From: Burkholderiales bacterium
Lineage (GTDB): Bacteria; Pseudomonadota; Gammaproteobacteria; Burkholderiales; Burkholderiaceae_C
Length of the DNA: 56,361 bases
Assembly: GCA_016192425.1 (NCBI GenBank)
Contig: JACPUE010000055.1
Coordinates: 1 to 56,361 of the forward strand
Direction of reading: 5' to 3'
Shown: in pieces, positions 23,571 to 30,597 of the stretch
Layout of the letters: each line of letters starts with the position of its first letter
How positions within the stretch are numbered: the first letter of the stretch is position 1
Position numbers and translations under genes: made by a program
The notes under the pieces: model-generated
Database searches by the model: none
Told to the model about the DNA's origin: nothing
The model's input: the letters and a program-made list of their open reading frames with translations, nothing else

Positions 23571-25853
23571 ATGGAGGCCCGATTGGCATACCCCCCCGCG
23601 CAGCGCAATCTGAGCGCGCAGCAGTTTTCTCACACCCCTCCGTCCACCATCCGGCTGCTGCCAATGGCCATCCTTATGCTGGCCGCCTCCCTGGATGTAC
23701 AGGCGCAAGCGCAGGACAACAGCGCAGACCGCAGCCTGGCACCAGTCACGGTGCGCGAGCGCGCCGAAACGGCCGAGGGCAAGGACAGCGTGCGCGCCAC
23801 CGAAACCACCATCGGCAAGGGCAAGCAGAAGCTGCGCGACATTCCGCAATCCGTCACGGTGGTGACCGAACGCCTGATTGATGACCGCAACCTCGACACC
23901 GTCAAGGAGGCGCTCAAGAACACCGCAGGTGTGACCTTCCTGGCGGCCGAAGGTGGCGAAGAGGACATCCGCCTGCGCGGCTTTGCCCTGCAAAGCACAG
24001 GCGACATGTTCATCGACGGCATGCGCGACCCCGCCTTCTACGAGCGCGACACCTTCAACCTCGATCGCATGGAGGTGCTGCGTGGCTCTGCATCCATGCT
24101 GTTTGGCCGGGGATCGACCGGCGGCGCCGTCAACCAGGTGAGCAAGGCGCCGCGCCTGATCGATGCCCACCAGGTGGACGTGACGCTGGGAAGCCATGCC
24201 TACCGCCGCGTGACGGGCGATTTCAACCTGCACACCGGCGAGAACGCGGCCCTGCGCATCAACACCATGGCCACCGAAGCCAAGAACAACGGCGCCGGCA
24301 GCAGCCTGGACAAGAACGGCATTGCGGGCACCTACGCCTGGGGCATTGGCACGCGCGACGAATTTTCCCTCGGCCTGTACCACCTCAACAACAACAACGG
24401 CATGAACTATGGCCTGCCATGGATCCGCCGCACCGCATCGTCCAGCGCGGCAGATACGACCATGCTGCCGCTGGATCCGACCGCTTATTACGGGATGAAG
24501 AGCGACTACAACGACGGCAGCGCCAGCATGGCCACCTTGGCCCATGTACACCGCTTCGATGGCAGCGCAGAACTCAAGACGCAACTGCGTGCCGGAAAAT
24601 TCGAGCGCGACCAGCGCGCAGGCGCCATCCGCCTGGCGGCAGCAGAACTGCAGCCCGGCGGTGTGGCTGCCAATCTGGGAAATTTCGGCCCCAACACGGT
24701 CTTGCGGCGCGGCGCCAACCTGAAGATCCAGGACATGGACACGGTGCACTTGCAAAGCGATTTCAGCAACAAGTTCGAAGCACTGGGTGTGCGCCACGAA
24801 CTTCTCACGGGAGCCGACTTTGCCCACGAGAAGAAACAGGTGTACGGCGCACGCAGCGCCGCGCAAGGTGGCGCAGTTCCCAACAAGCCCACCACCACGG
24901 TTGGCTCGCCCAACGACGGCGCCTGGGCGGATGAAAGCAGCCGCGTGCTGCGCACCACCAGCGACTTCGATGCCAAGGGCTGGGGAATGTATGCACAGGA
25001 TCTGGTGCAGGTAGCCCCAGACTGGAAGCTGCTGGGCGGCCTGCGCTACGACAGCATGGACGGCAGCTACAACACCTACGCCATTCCGAACACGGCGGCC
25101 GGTCCGGTCACGACCACGGCCTACCGCCAGAAAATCTCGGAATGGAGCAAGCGCCTTGGCGTGCTGTACCAGCCTTCGCCGCTGCAGTCGTACCACTTCT
25201 CCTATGGCACTTCGTTCAACACCTCGGGGGACACGTATTCGTACAGCGCCGCCACGGTCAACACGCCGCCTGAATCCAGCCGCAACATCGAGATCGGCGC
25301 CAAGATCGACTCTGCAGACAAGCGCTTCACCACACGCCTGGCGGTGTTCCACTCCACCAAGCTGCACGAACGCAACACAGACCCCGAGCTGAACATTGCC
25401 GTGCTCTCGGGTAAGCGCCATGCGGCTGGTGCCGAGATCGATTTCTCCGGCCTTCTCACCTCCAAATGGGAAGTCTATGGCTCCTACATGTGGATGCCCA
25501 GTGCAAAAATCGACATCGGCGCCGAAGGTGCTGAAGGCCAGGGAACCCGCCCCTCGCTCACCCCGCGCCACAGCGGCACGGTCTGGACGACCTACCAGAT
25601 CACACCCCAGTTGCGTGTGGGTGGCGGCCTGAACTTCCGCAGTTCGCAAACACCCAACCGCAACCCAGGCTGGTCTGCTCCTGGCTACGTGACGGGCGAC
25701 CTGATGGCCGAATACACCATCAACGAACGTTACAGCCTCAAGGCCAACCTCACCAACGTGACCAACAAGCTGTACGCCGATGCGCTGTACACGGGCCACT
25801 ACATACCCGGGGCTGGCCGCCTGTTCCAGCTCACCGCGACGATGAAATTCTGA
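23571..25853 (+). CDS. TonB-dependent siderophore receptor (Fiu/FhuE-like)
   Basis: About 760 residues. It has a long N-terminal region ending in a signal-like core 'MAILMLAASLDVQAQAQ', then the plug domain with 'KGKQKLRDIPQSVTVVTERL', 'RLRGFALQSTGDMFIDGMRD' and 'RMEVLRGSASMLFGRGSTGG', followed by a barrel ending in the typical C-terminal Phe ('LTATMKF'). The family imports ferric siderophores, often catecholates; the ligand is not identifiable. Start choice is uncertain: ATG 23571 and ATG 23664 are candidates (TTG 23463 and ATG 23529 are in frame too), and none has a clear ribosome-binding site. A strong terminator separates it from bfd-tonB-exbBD, which would power it. Confidence 0.88.
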   Translation: MEARLAYPPAQRNLSAQQFSHTPPSTIRLLPMAILMLAASLDVQAQAQDNSADRSLAPVTVRERAETAEGKDSVRATETTIGKGKQKLRDIPQSVTVVTERLIDDRNLDTVKEALKNTAGVTFLAAEGGEEDIRLRGFALQSTGDMFIDGMRDPAFYERDTFNLDRMEVLRGSASMLFGRGSTGGAVNQVSKAPRLIDAHQVDVTLGSHAYRRVTGDFNLHTGENAALRINTMATEAKNNGAGSSLDKNGIAGTYAWGIGTRDEFSLGLYHLNNNNGMNYGLPWIRRTASSSAADTTMLPLDPTAYYGMKSDYNDGSASMATLAHVHRFDGSAELKTQLRAGKFERDQRAGAIRLAAAELQPGGVAANLGNFGPNTVLRRGANLKIQDMDTVHLQSDFSNKFEALGVRHELLTGADFAHEKKQVYGARSAAQGGAVPNKPTTTVGSPNDGAWADESSRVLRTTSDFDAKGWGMYAQDLVQVAPDWKLLGGLRYDSMDGSYNTYAIPNTAAGPVTTTAYRQKISEWSKRLGVLYQPSPLQSYHFSYGTSFNTSGDTYSYSAATVNTPPESSRNIEIGAKIDSADKRFTTRLAVFHSTKLHERNTDPELNIAVLSGKRHAAGAEIDFSGLLTSKWEVYGSYMWMPSAKIDIGAEGAEGQGTRPSLTPRHSGTVWTTYQITPQLRVGGGLNFRSSQTPNRNPGWSAPGYVTGDLMAEYTINERYSLKANLTNVTNKLYADALYTGHYIPGAGRLFQLTATMKF

Positions 25854-25870
25854 ACGCCTGCAGAATTCCA

Positions 25871-25902
25871 GACAACCGCCCACCTTGGGCGGTTGTCTTT
25901 TT
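25871..25902 (+). terminator. Intrinsic terminator after the siderophore receptor gene
   Basis: GACAACCGCCC-ACCTT-GGGCGGTTGTC followed by TTTTT; a perfect 11-bp stem 17 nt after the stop. Confidence 0.92.
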
Positions 25903-26005
25903 GGGGTGCCGCAACGCTGTGTGCCGCCGGACGGCTTGTGCCTCCCTCCTGCACGGGTGATGGGCCAAGCATGCGAAAAAACTGGTAATGCGACCAATTC
26001 GTATT

Positions 26006-26011
26006 TATAAT
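26006..26011 (+). promoter_or_regulatory. -10 box of the bfd-tonB-exbBD unit
   Basis: A perfect TATAAT 31 nt before the bfd ATG. The surrounding AATTCGTATTTATAATCGC is AT-rich and weakly Fur-box-like, which would fit iron control, but the match is poor. Confidence 0.5.
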
Positions 26012-26041
26012 CGCTACGTCACCAACCCCTCCCTGCCCACC

Positions 26042-26266
26042 ATGATCGTCTGCGTCTGCCACCGCATCTCCGACCGCGAGATTGCACGTTTTGCCAGGGC
26101 AGGCATGGGTTTTGACGAAATCCAACTGGAACTGGGCGTTGCCACCCAGTGTGGCAACTGCGAAGGCTGTGCGCGCGACCTGGTAGCCCAATGCCATGCA
26201 AGCGCTCCCGTCGCGGCAGTGCACAATGACGCTTTTGCCATGCAGGCCTGCGCCTGCGCTGGATGA
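26042..26266 (+). CDS. bfd: Bacterioferritin-associated ferredoxin-like [2Fe-2S] protein
   Basis: A 74-residue BFD-like protein. It opens 'MIVCVCHRISDREIARFARA' with the paired Cys CxC and has 'QCGNCEGCARDL' with CxxC, the four-Cys set expected for [2Fe-2S] BFD domains. Bfd reduces bacterioferritin iron during iron starvation. The start at 26042 was chosen over 25988 because the latter begins inside the promoter. It heads a unit running into tonB-exbB-exbD. Two extra Cys near the C-terminus ('QACACAG') are unusual. Confidence 0.88.
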   Translation: MIVCVCHRISDREIARFARAGMGFDEIQLELGVATQCGNCEGCARDLVAQCHASAPVAAVHNDAFAMQACACAG

Positions 26267-26269
26267 CCC

Positions 26270-26344
26270 ATGGCACCGGTATCTGCCCTTGGCATTTGCC
26301 TGTTGCTGGTGGTGTTGGGCTCCTTCTGGATACTGCGCCCCTAG
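26270..26344 (+). CDS. Possible 24-residue single-span membrane peptide between bfd and tonB
   Basis: An ATG three nt after the bfd stop opens a 24-codon frame ending TAG. The predicted peptide is almost one hydrophobic span (starts MAPVSALGIC, then Leu/Val-rich, ends WILRP), like other tiny membrane proteins. There is no clear ribosome-binding site, so it would depend on coupling to bfd. Nothing identifies a function, and it could be chance in a GC-rich gap (26267-26417). Confidence 0.3.
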   Translation: MAPVSALGICLLLVVLGSFWILRP

Positions 26345-26417
26345 CCCTCGGTTGGGTACCCTCCAACGCAAGGCGTGTGTGCATCGCGCGCGCCAAGCCG
26401 ACTCCTTGCTTCCATCC

Positions 26418-27101
26418 ATGACCATGACCTACGAAGAAGCGCAACCCAGAGGCCTGGGACGCAACGCACTGATCGCCATTGCCGTGGTGCTGCTGCATGT
26501 GGTGGCACTGTGGGCACTGCACACCGGCCTGCTGCGGCGCGCGGTGGAAGTGATTGTCCCGGCGGCCTTGCTGACCGAGTTCGTCACCCCGCCTGCGCCT
26601 GTGGTGGCGCCCGAGCCCCCGCCCCCCACACCGCCCAAACCACAACCCAAGACGGTGCGCACACCCACGCCACGCCCTGCGCCACAGCCGCTGCCAGTGA
26701 CCAACGCCCCGCCCTCGGACAATGCACCGGTGGTGCCAGCCGAGCCCCCGGCCCCCAGCAATGCGCCCATCACGGCCGCCCCCGTGGCCACGCCCGAAGC
26801 GCCCCCGGCGCCCCCGCGCATCGAACTGCCGTCAAGCAACGCCGCCTACCTGCAGAACCCCGCACCCGCCTACCCCGCCATCAGCAAACGCATGGGCGAG
26901 CAGGGCAAGGTGGTGCTGCGCGTGTTCATCAGCACCGATGGCCAGCCGCAAAAAATCGAAATCAACCGCTCCAGCGGCTTTGAACGCCTGGACCGCCAGG
27001 CCCAGGAAACCGTCTCGCGCTGGAAGTTCGTGCCCGGCAAGCGCAACGGCGTGCCCGAAGCCATGTGGTACCTCGTCCCCATCAATTTTGTTCTCGAATA
27101 A
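26418..27101 (+). CDS. tonB: Energy transducer TonB
   Basis: A 227-residue TonB. A cytoplasmic start and one N-terminal membrane anchor (about residues 15-33, 'LIAIAVVLLHVVALWALH') are followed by a Pro-rich periplasmic spacer (about 50-135, many PxP and PKP units) and a C-terminal domain with 'YPAISKRMGEQGKVVLRVFI' and 'KFVPGKRNGVPEAMWYLVPI'. It couples the proton motive force harvested by ExbBD to receptors such as the siderophore receptor and BtuB. It is followed by exbB after 15 nt with a CAGGAG site. The ATG at 26418 places the anchor normally. Confidence 0.93.
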   Translation: MTMTYEEAQPRGLGRNALIAIAVVLLHVVALWALHTGLLRRAVEVIVPAALLTEFVTPPAPVVAPEPPPPTPPKPQPKTVRTPTPRPAPQPLPVTNAPPSDNAPVVPAEPPAPSNAPITAAPVATPEAPPAPPRIELPSSNAAYLQNPAPAYPAISKRMGEQGKVVLRVFISTDGQPQKIEINRSSGFERLDRQAQETVSRWKFVPGKRNGVPEAMWYLVPINFVLE

Positions 27102-27116
27102 ATCTCAGGAGTTTTC

Positions 27117-27836
27117 ATGGAAACACAATTCGGCATCGCCAACGTCTGGATCCAGGGCGATTTTGTGACCCGCACCGTGGCAGTGCTGCTGCTGTGCATG
27201 TCGCTGGCATCCTGGGTCGTCATCCTTATCAAGGCGCTGGACATCATGCGCTTCAAAAAGCATGCGCAGTCGGTATCCTCCTTCTGGCACAGCGACGACC
27301 TGGCCGACGGGCTCAACCGCCTGGGCAATGACCCCAGCAACCCTTTCCGCCAACTGGCCATCGAAGGGCGCGAGGCCACGGCCCACCACCGCAACACCAA
27401 GGCCCAGTTGCACGACAGCCTGGATGTGAGCGATTGGGTCACCGGGTGCATGCGCAACTACATCGACGGCTTTACTGCCCGGCTGCAGGCGGGCTTGGCC
27501 ATCCTGGCCTCGGTGGGCTCCACCGCCCCCTTCATCGGCCTGTTCGGCACCGTGTGGGGCATCTACCACGCACTGCTGGCCATTGGCGTATCGGGGCAGT
27601 CAACGATCGACAAGGTGGCGGGCCCCATCGGCGAAGCACTGATCATGACCGCGCTGGGCCTGGCGGTGGCCATTCCAGCCGTGCTGGGCTACAACGCACT
27701 GGTGCGCGGCAACAAGCACATCCTCACGCGCCTGAACAGCTTTGCCCATGACCTTCACGCCTACTTCATCACGGGCGCCCGCGTGGGTGCCGCTGGCGAG
27801 GCTGGCAACGTGCGCACGCTCAAGAAGGGGAACTGA
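27117..27836 (+). CDS. exbB: Biopolymer transport protein ExbB
   Basis: A 239-residue MotA/TolQ/ExbB proton-channel subunit with three membrane segments, the last two flanking 'STAPFIGLFGTVWGIYHALL' and 'GPIGEALIMTALGLAVAIPA', the family signatures. It forms the inner-membrane motor with ExbD that energises TonB. CAGGAG lies 7 nt before the ATG. exbD follows after 2 nt. Length and motifs are complete. Confidence 0.95.
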   Translation: METQFGIANVWIQGDFVTRTVAVLLLCMSLASWVVILIKALDIMRFKKHAQSVSSFWHSDDLADGLNRLGNDPSNPFRQLAIEGREATAHHRNTKAQLHDSLDVSDWVTGCMRNYIDGFTARLQAGLAILASVGSTAPFIGLFGTVWGIYHALLAIGVSGQSTIDKVAGPIGEALIMTALGLAVAIPAVLGYNALVRGNKHILTRLNSFAHDLHAYFITGARVGAAGEAGNVRTLKKGN

Positions 27837-27838
27837 AC

Positions 27839-28246
27839 ATGGCCTTCGGTACCCAGGACGATACCGACGACGTGATGAACGAGATCAACATGACGCCCCT
27901 GGTGGACGTGATGCTGGTGCTGCTCATCATCTTCATCATCACCGTGCCCGTGATGAAGCACTCGGTGCAGGTGGACTTGCCCCGCGCCGCCAACCAGCCC
28001 GAAGACGTGAAGCCCGAAACCATCCGCCTGAGCGTGACGGCCGATGGCCGGTACTTCTGGAACGGCGAGGAAATGGACGAAACCAGGCTGTCTGCCATGA
28101 TGCAGGCCGAAGCCGCCAAGGAGCCCCAGCCCGACCTGCACATCCGCGGCGACCGCGAGGTGCGCTACGAGCGCGTGGCAGTGGCCATGGCCAGCGCCCA
28201 GCGCGCGGGCCTGCGCAAGATTGGTTTTGTGACCGATCCGCAGTAA
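27839..28246 (+). CDS. exbD: Biopolymer transport protein ExbD
   Basis: A 135-residue ExbD/TolR protein. One N-terminal membrane segment carries the essential Asp in 'NMTPLVDVMLVLLIIFIITV', and the periplasmic domain ends 'VAMASAQRAGLRKIGFVTDP'. It completes the TonB motor. An AAGAAGGGGAA purine run precedes the ATG. A Fur-like box and hemP follow. Confidence 0.95.
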   Translation: MAFGTQDDTDDVMNEINMTPLVDVMLVLLIIFIITVPVMKHSVQVDLPRAANQPEDVKPETIRLSVTADGRYFWNGEEMDETRLSAMMQAEAAKEPQPDLHIRGDREVRYERVAVAMASAQRAGLRKIGFVTDPQ

Positions 28247-28294
28247 TAACCACAAATTTTGCACTGGTACTCTGAAAAGCCCTAGACAAGTAAT

Positions 28295-28313
28295 TGCGAA
28301 TCGTTATCATTAC
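28295..28313 (+). promoter_or_regulatory. Fur-like box upstream of hemP
   Basis: TGCGAATCGTTATCATTAC resembles the Fur boxes of Burkholderiales (TGCGAATn-type left half with a TTATCATT right half). It lies about 30 nt before the hemP ATG, so repression by iron-loaded Fur is likely. Confidence 0.65.
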
Positions 28314-28343
28314 TGCATCGAACAGCTTTTCAGACACTCCACC

Positions 28344-28571
28344 ATGCAAGCCGCCATGCCCCATTCTTCTGCGCTCCATGCCTCCCAGGTTGCCGCACTT
28401 GCCCAAGGCCTTCTGCCTGCAGCCCTGGAAGCCGGGGCCGATGCTCTCAAGCTGCCCGCCGTAGACAGCCACAGCCTGCTGCGCGGACACAAGGCGGTCA
28501 CCATCCACCACAACGGCGCGCTGTACCGCCTGCAGGCCACGCGCCTGGGCAAGCTGATCCTGACCAAATAG
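28344..28571 (+). CDS. hemP: Hemin uptake protein HemP
   Basis: A 75-residue protein whose C-terminal half ('LLRGHKAVTIHHNGALYRLQ' then 'ATRLGKLILTK') is the HemP domain. HemP is a small cytoplasmic protein required for heme uptake gene expression or activity in Burkholderia. The N-terminal half is Ala/Leu-rich and not conserved. A Fur-like box upstream supports iron control. It is followed by a bidirectional terminator; no heme transporter genes are adjacent in this window. Confidence 0.87.
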   Translation: MQAAMPHSSALHASQVAALAQGLLPAALEAGADALKLPAVDSHSLLRGHKAVTIHHNGALYRLQATRLGKLILTK

Positions 28572-28679
28572 TTTCATCGTGGGGCGACTCCCGGACCGGT
28601 TCTCCGGTTCATAAGGGTCGTTTTAGCCAGCCAACGGTTTACCTCCGCGTAGCCAGGCTTTTTTTCCCGCACCCCGCAC

Positions 28680-28707
28680 AAAAAACCGGCAAATGCCGGT
28701 TTTTTTT
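28680..28707. terminator. Bidirectional terminator between hemP and the GlcG-family gene
   Basis: AAAAAACCGGC-AAAT-GCCGGTTTTTTTT: a symmetrical stem with A and T tracts that can end transcription from both converging genes. A second T-tract after AGCCAGGC (28651-28665) may add to hemP termination. Confidence 0.88.
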
Positions 28708-28713
28708 ATGGTT

Positions 28714-28776
28714 CAAATTCTGCTCTACCGCAATGAATATGAGCGTAAGCAGCTATTATTTTCATAGCATTCAAAG
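28714..28776 (-). repeat. R1 double-hairpin repeat, copy B
   Basis: On the minus strand it begins ATGCTATGAAAATAATAGC, then TGCTTACGCTCATATTC and ATTGCGGTAGAGC. It starts at the stop codon of the GlcG-family gene and runs to the terminator. The CATATTCATTGCG core is shared exactly with copy A at 53340. Confidence 0.85.
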
Positions 28777-29178
28777 CCCCAAGGATGCGATTCCTGCCTT
28801 GGCGATCTGCGCATCCTCGGTGGACTTCACGCCGCTCACGCCCACGGCGCCCAAGCACTGGCCGCCCTGCAGGATGGGGACACCGCCCTCCAACAGGCCA
28901 TCGATCTCGGGTGCACTCAGGAATGCGGTGCGGCCATTGTTGATGATGTCTTCGTACACCTTGCTCTCGCGCCGCCCCAGCGCTGCCGTGCGTGCCTTGG
29001 CGGGTGCAATGTGCGCTGAGACAGGCGCCGCGCCGTCCAGGCGTTGCAGCCACAGCAGATGGCCGCCAGCATCGACGATGGCGATGGTCACGGCCCACTG
29101 GTGCTGCAAGGCCTCGGCTTCGGCCGCTGCGGCGATTGTCTTGATGTCTGCCAGTTCGAGGGTAGAGATGGTCTTCAT
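28771..29178 (-). CDS. GlcG/HbpS family heme-binding-like protein
   Basis: A 135-residue single-domain protein of the GlcG/HbpS (DUF336) family. It has 'AIVDAGGHLLWLQRLDGA', 'PAKARTAALGRRESKVYE' and 'GGVPILQGGQCLGAVGVSG', the usual motifs. Members bind heme or serve as small partners of oxidative enzymes, but for most the function is unknown. The placement near hemP and tonB fits heme but is not proof. The ATG at 29178 gives the normal family length; a longer frame to 29286 is unsupported. The stop codon lies at the edge of R1 copy B. Confidence 0.82.
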   Translation of the reverse strand: MKTISTLELADIKTIAAAAEAEALQHQWAVTIAIVDAGGHLLWLQRLDGAAPVSAHIAPAKARTAALGRRESKVYEDIINNGRTAFLSAPEIDGLLEGGVPILQGGQCLGAVGVSGVKSTEDAQIAKAGIASLGL

Positions 29179-29397
29179 GGAGTGCGGGGCCTTGTGGGCC
29201 GCGTTGAAATCGACCGCAAGGGCCGGGAAAGGGTGAGCGCCCAGCATAGCCACCACACGCAAGCACGTCACCTGCCTGCCGGTCAAAAGAACCTTGACCG
29301 AAAGCAGGGTATTGCCCCCCCGGTGGGGCAGGCGCTGTCTGTACCCCCACCTACAATGCGCCCACCTGCGCTGTGCAGGTCACTCAGGAAAGCAACG

Positions 29398-30114
29398 ATG
29401 AACGAACGGGTCACCACCCTCCCCTCTGCGGACTATGGCTACGGCATTTCGCAGGAGCAGCGCCACAAGGTACTGCGCAACACCTACTGGCTGCTGGCGC
29501 TGAGCCTGCTGCCCACCGTGCTGGGCGCCTGGATCGGCGTGGCCACGGGCATCACCCAGGCCCTGCGCGGCGGCGTCGGCATGGTGGTGTTCCTGGGTGG
29601 GGCCTTCGGCTTCATGTTCGCCATCGAGAAGACCAAGCATTCAGCCGCTGGCGTGCCCGTGCTGCTGGGCTTCACCTTCTTCATGGGCCTGATGCTCTCA
29701 CGCCTGATCGGCATGGTGCTGGGCTTCAAGAACGGCTCGGACCTCATCATGACGGCCTTTGCCGGCACGGCGGGCGTGTTCTTCGTCATGGCCAGCCTGG
29801 CCACCACCATCAAGCGCGACCTCTCGGGCATGGGCAAGTGGCTGTTCGTGGGCGCCATGGTGCTCATGGTGCTCATGGTGCTCATGGTGGGCAGCATCAT
29901 CAACGTGTTCGTGGGCTCGTCTGCGGGCATGATGGCCGTCTCGGTGGCGGCCATCGGCATCTTCAGCGCCTACATGCTGTACGACCTCAAGCAGATCCTG
30001 GACGGCGGCGAGACCAACTACATCAGCGCCACGCTGGCCCTGTACCTGGATCTCTTCAACGTGTTCCAGAGCCTGCTGGCCCTGCTGGGTATCCTGGGGG
30101 GCGAGCGCGACTGA
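29398..30114 (+). CDS. Bax inhibitor-1 / YccA family membrane protein
   Basis: A 238-residue protein with seven hydrophobic segments and the BI-1 C-terminal motif 'FSAYMLYDLKQILDGGETNY' and 'ALYLDLFNVFQSLLALLGI'. In E. coli YccA restrains the FtsH protease; other members affect calcium leak or stress. CAGGAAAG precedes the ATG at 29398. Inside one membrane segment the DNA has a threefold 9-bp tandem repeat (29857-29889), adding Val-Leu-Met units. A terminator follows. Confidence 0.9.
   Translation: MNERVTTLPSADYGYGISQEQRHKVLRNTYWLLALSLLPTVLGAWIGVATGITQALRGGVGMVVFLGGAFGFMFAIEKTKHSAAGVPVLLGFTFFMGLMLSRLIGMVLGFKNGSDLIMTAFAGTAGVFFVMASLATTIKRDLSGMGKWLFVGAMVLMVLMVLMVGSIINVFVGSSAGMMAVSVAAIGIFSAYMLYDLKQILDGGETNYISATLALYLDLFNVFQSLLALLGILGGERD
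29857..29889 (+). repeat. Tandem 9-bp repeat (ATGGTGCTC) inside the BI-1 gene
   Basis: Three full copies of ATGGTGCTC plus a partial fourth (ATGGTG), in frame, encoding Met-Val-Leu repeats within a predicted membrane helix. Each gain or loss would add or remove three residues without a frameshift. Confidence 0.9.
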
Positions 30115-30152
30115 GAGGCTGAGCGTCTTTTGCCCATGCCCACCCTGCCGCC

Positions 30153-30179
30153 AAGGCCCCAGCTTCGGGGCCTTTTTTT
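30153..30179 (+). terminator. Intrinsic terminator after the BI-1 gene
   Basis: AAGGCCCC-AGCTT-CGGGGCCTTTTTTT: a strong stem with a T-tract, 38 nt after the stop codon. Confidence 0.92.
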
Positions 30180-30261
30180 GCGCCTGACCGGCACCCAACG
30201 CTCAAACCAGGGGCGCGGCTGCCGATAATGGGTGCAGAACCCCGTTGAAAGCCCTTGCGAC

Positions 30262-30597
30262 ATGCGTCTTCGCGCTCTCTCCGCCACCGCCCTGGCCCTG
30301 CTGCTGGCCGGGTGCGACCAGTTGGCCGCCATCCCTGGCCTGGGCCCTGATCCGCGCATTGCCCAGCGCGAGGAAGAAGCCAAGGCCATAGGCGGCGCAT
30401 GCCGCCACGCCCTGCGCGGCCCGGAGGATTGCTATGCCCTGAACCCCAAGGCCAGCAAGTCCGCCATCTTTGCGGGCTGGAAGGAAATGGACCAGTACAT
30501 GCGCGAGAACAAGATCGAAGGCAGCCCTTCGGTCATTCCTCCCCCGGCCCCCAAGCCCGCCGCCTCGGAAAAACGCGAGGCCAGCGGCGAGAAGTGA
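30262..30597 (+). CDS. Small predicted lipoprotein of unknown function
   Basis: A 111-residue protein beginning 'MRLRALSATALALLLAGC', a lipoprotein signal with the lipobox Cys at residue 18. The mature part has a conserved-looking stretch 'ACRHALRGPEDCYALNPKAS' with two Cys, followed by 'FAGWKEMDQYMRENKIEG' and a Pro/Ala/Lys/Glu-rich tail. I do not recognise the family; similar short lipoproteins are common in Comamonadaceae. It ends 1 bp before the convergent rlmD stop, with no terminator between. Confidence 0.75.
   Translation: MRLRALSATALALLLAGCDQLAAIPGLGPDPRIAQREEEAKAIGGACRHALRGPEDCYALNPKASKSAIFAGWKEMDQYMRENKIEGSPSVIPPPAPKPAASEKREASGEK

Noticed and set aside
23451-25997. An 848-codon open frame antisense to the siderophore receptor
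   Set aside because: Shadow of the receptor gene; no domain pattern, and the plus strand has complete plug and barrel motifs.
25985-26012. Possible Fur box overlapping the bfd promoter
   Set aside because: Only a weak, AT-driven match; recorded as promoter only.
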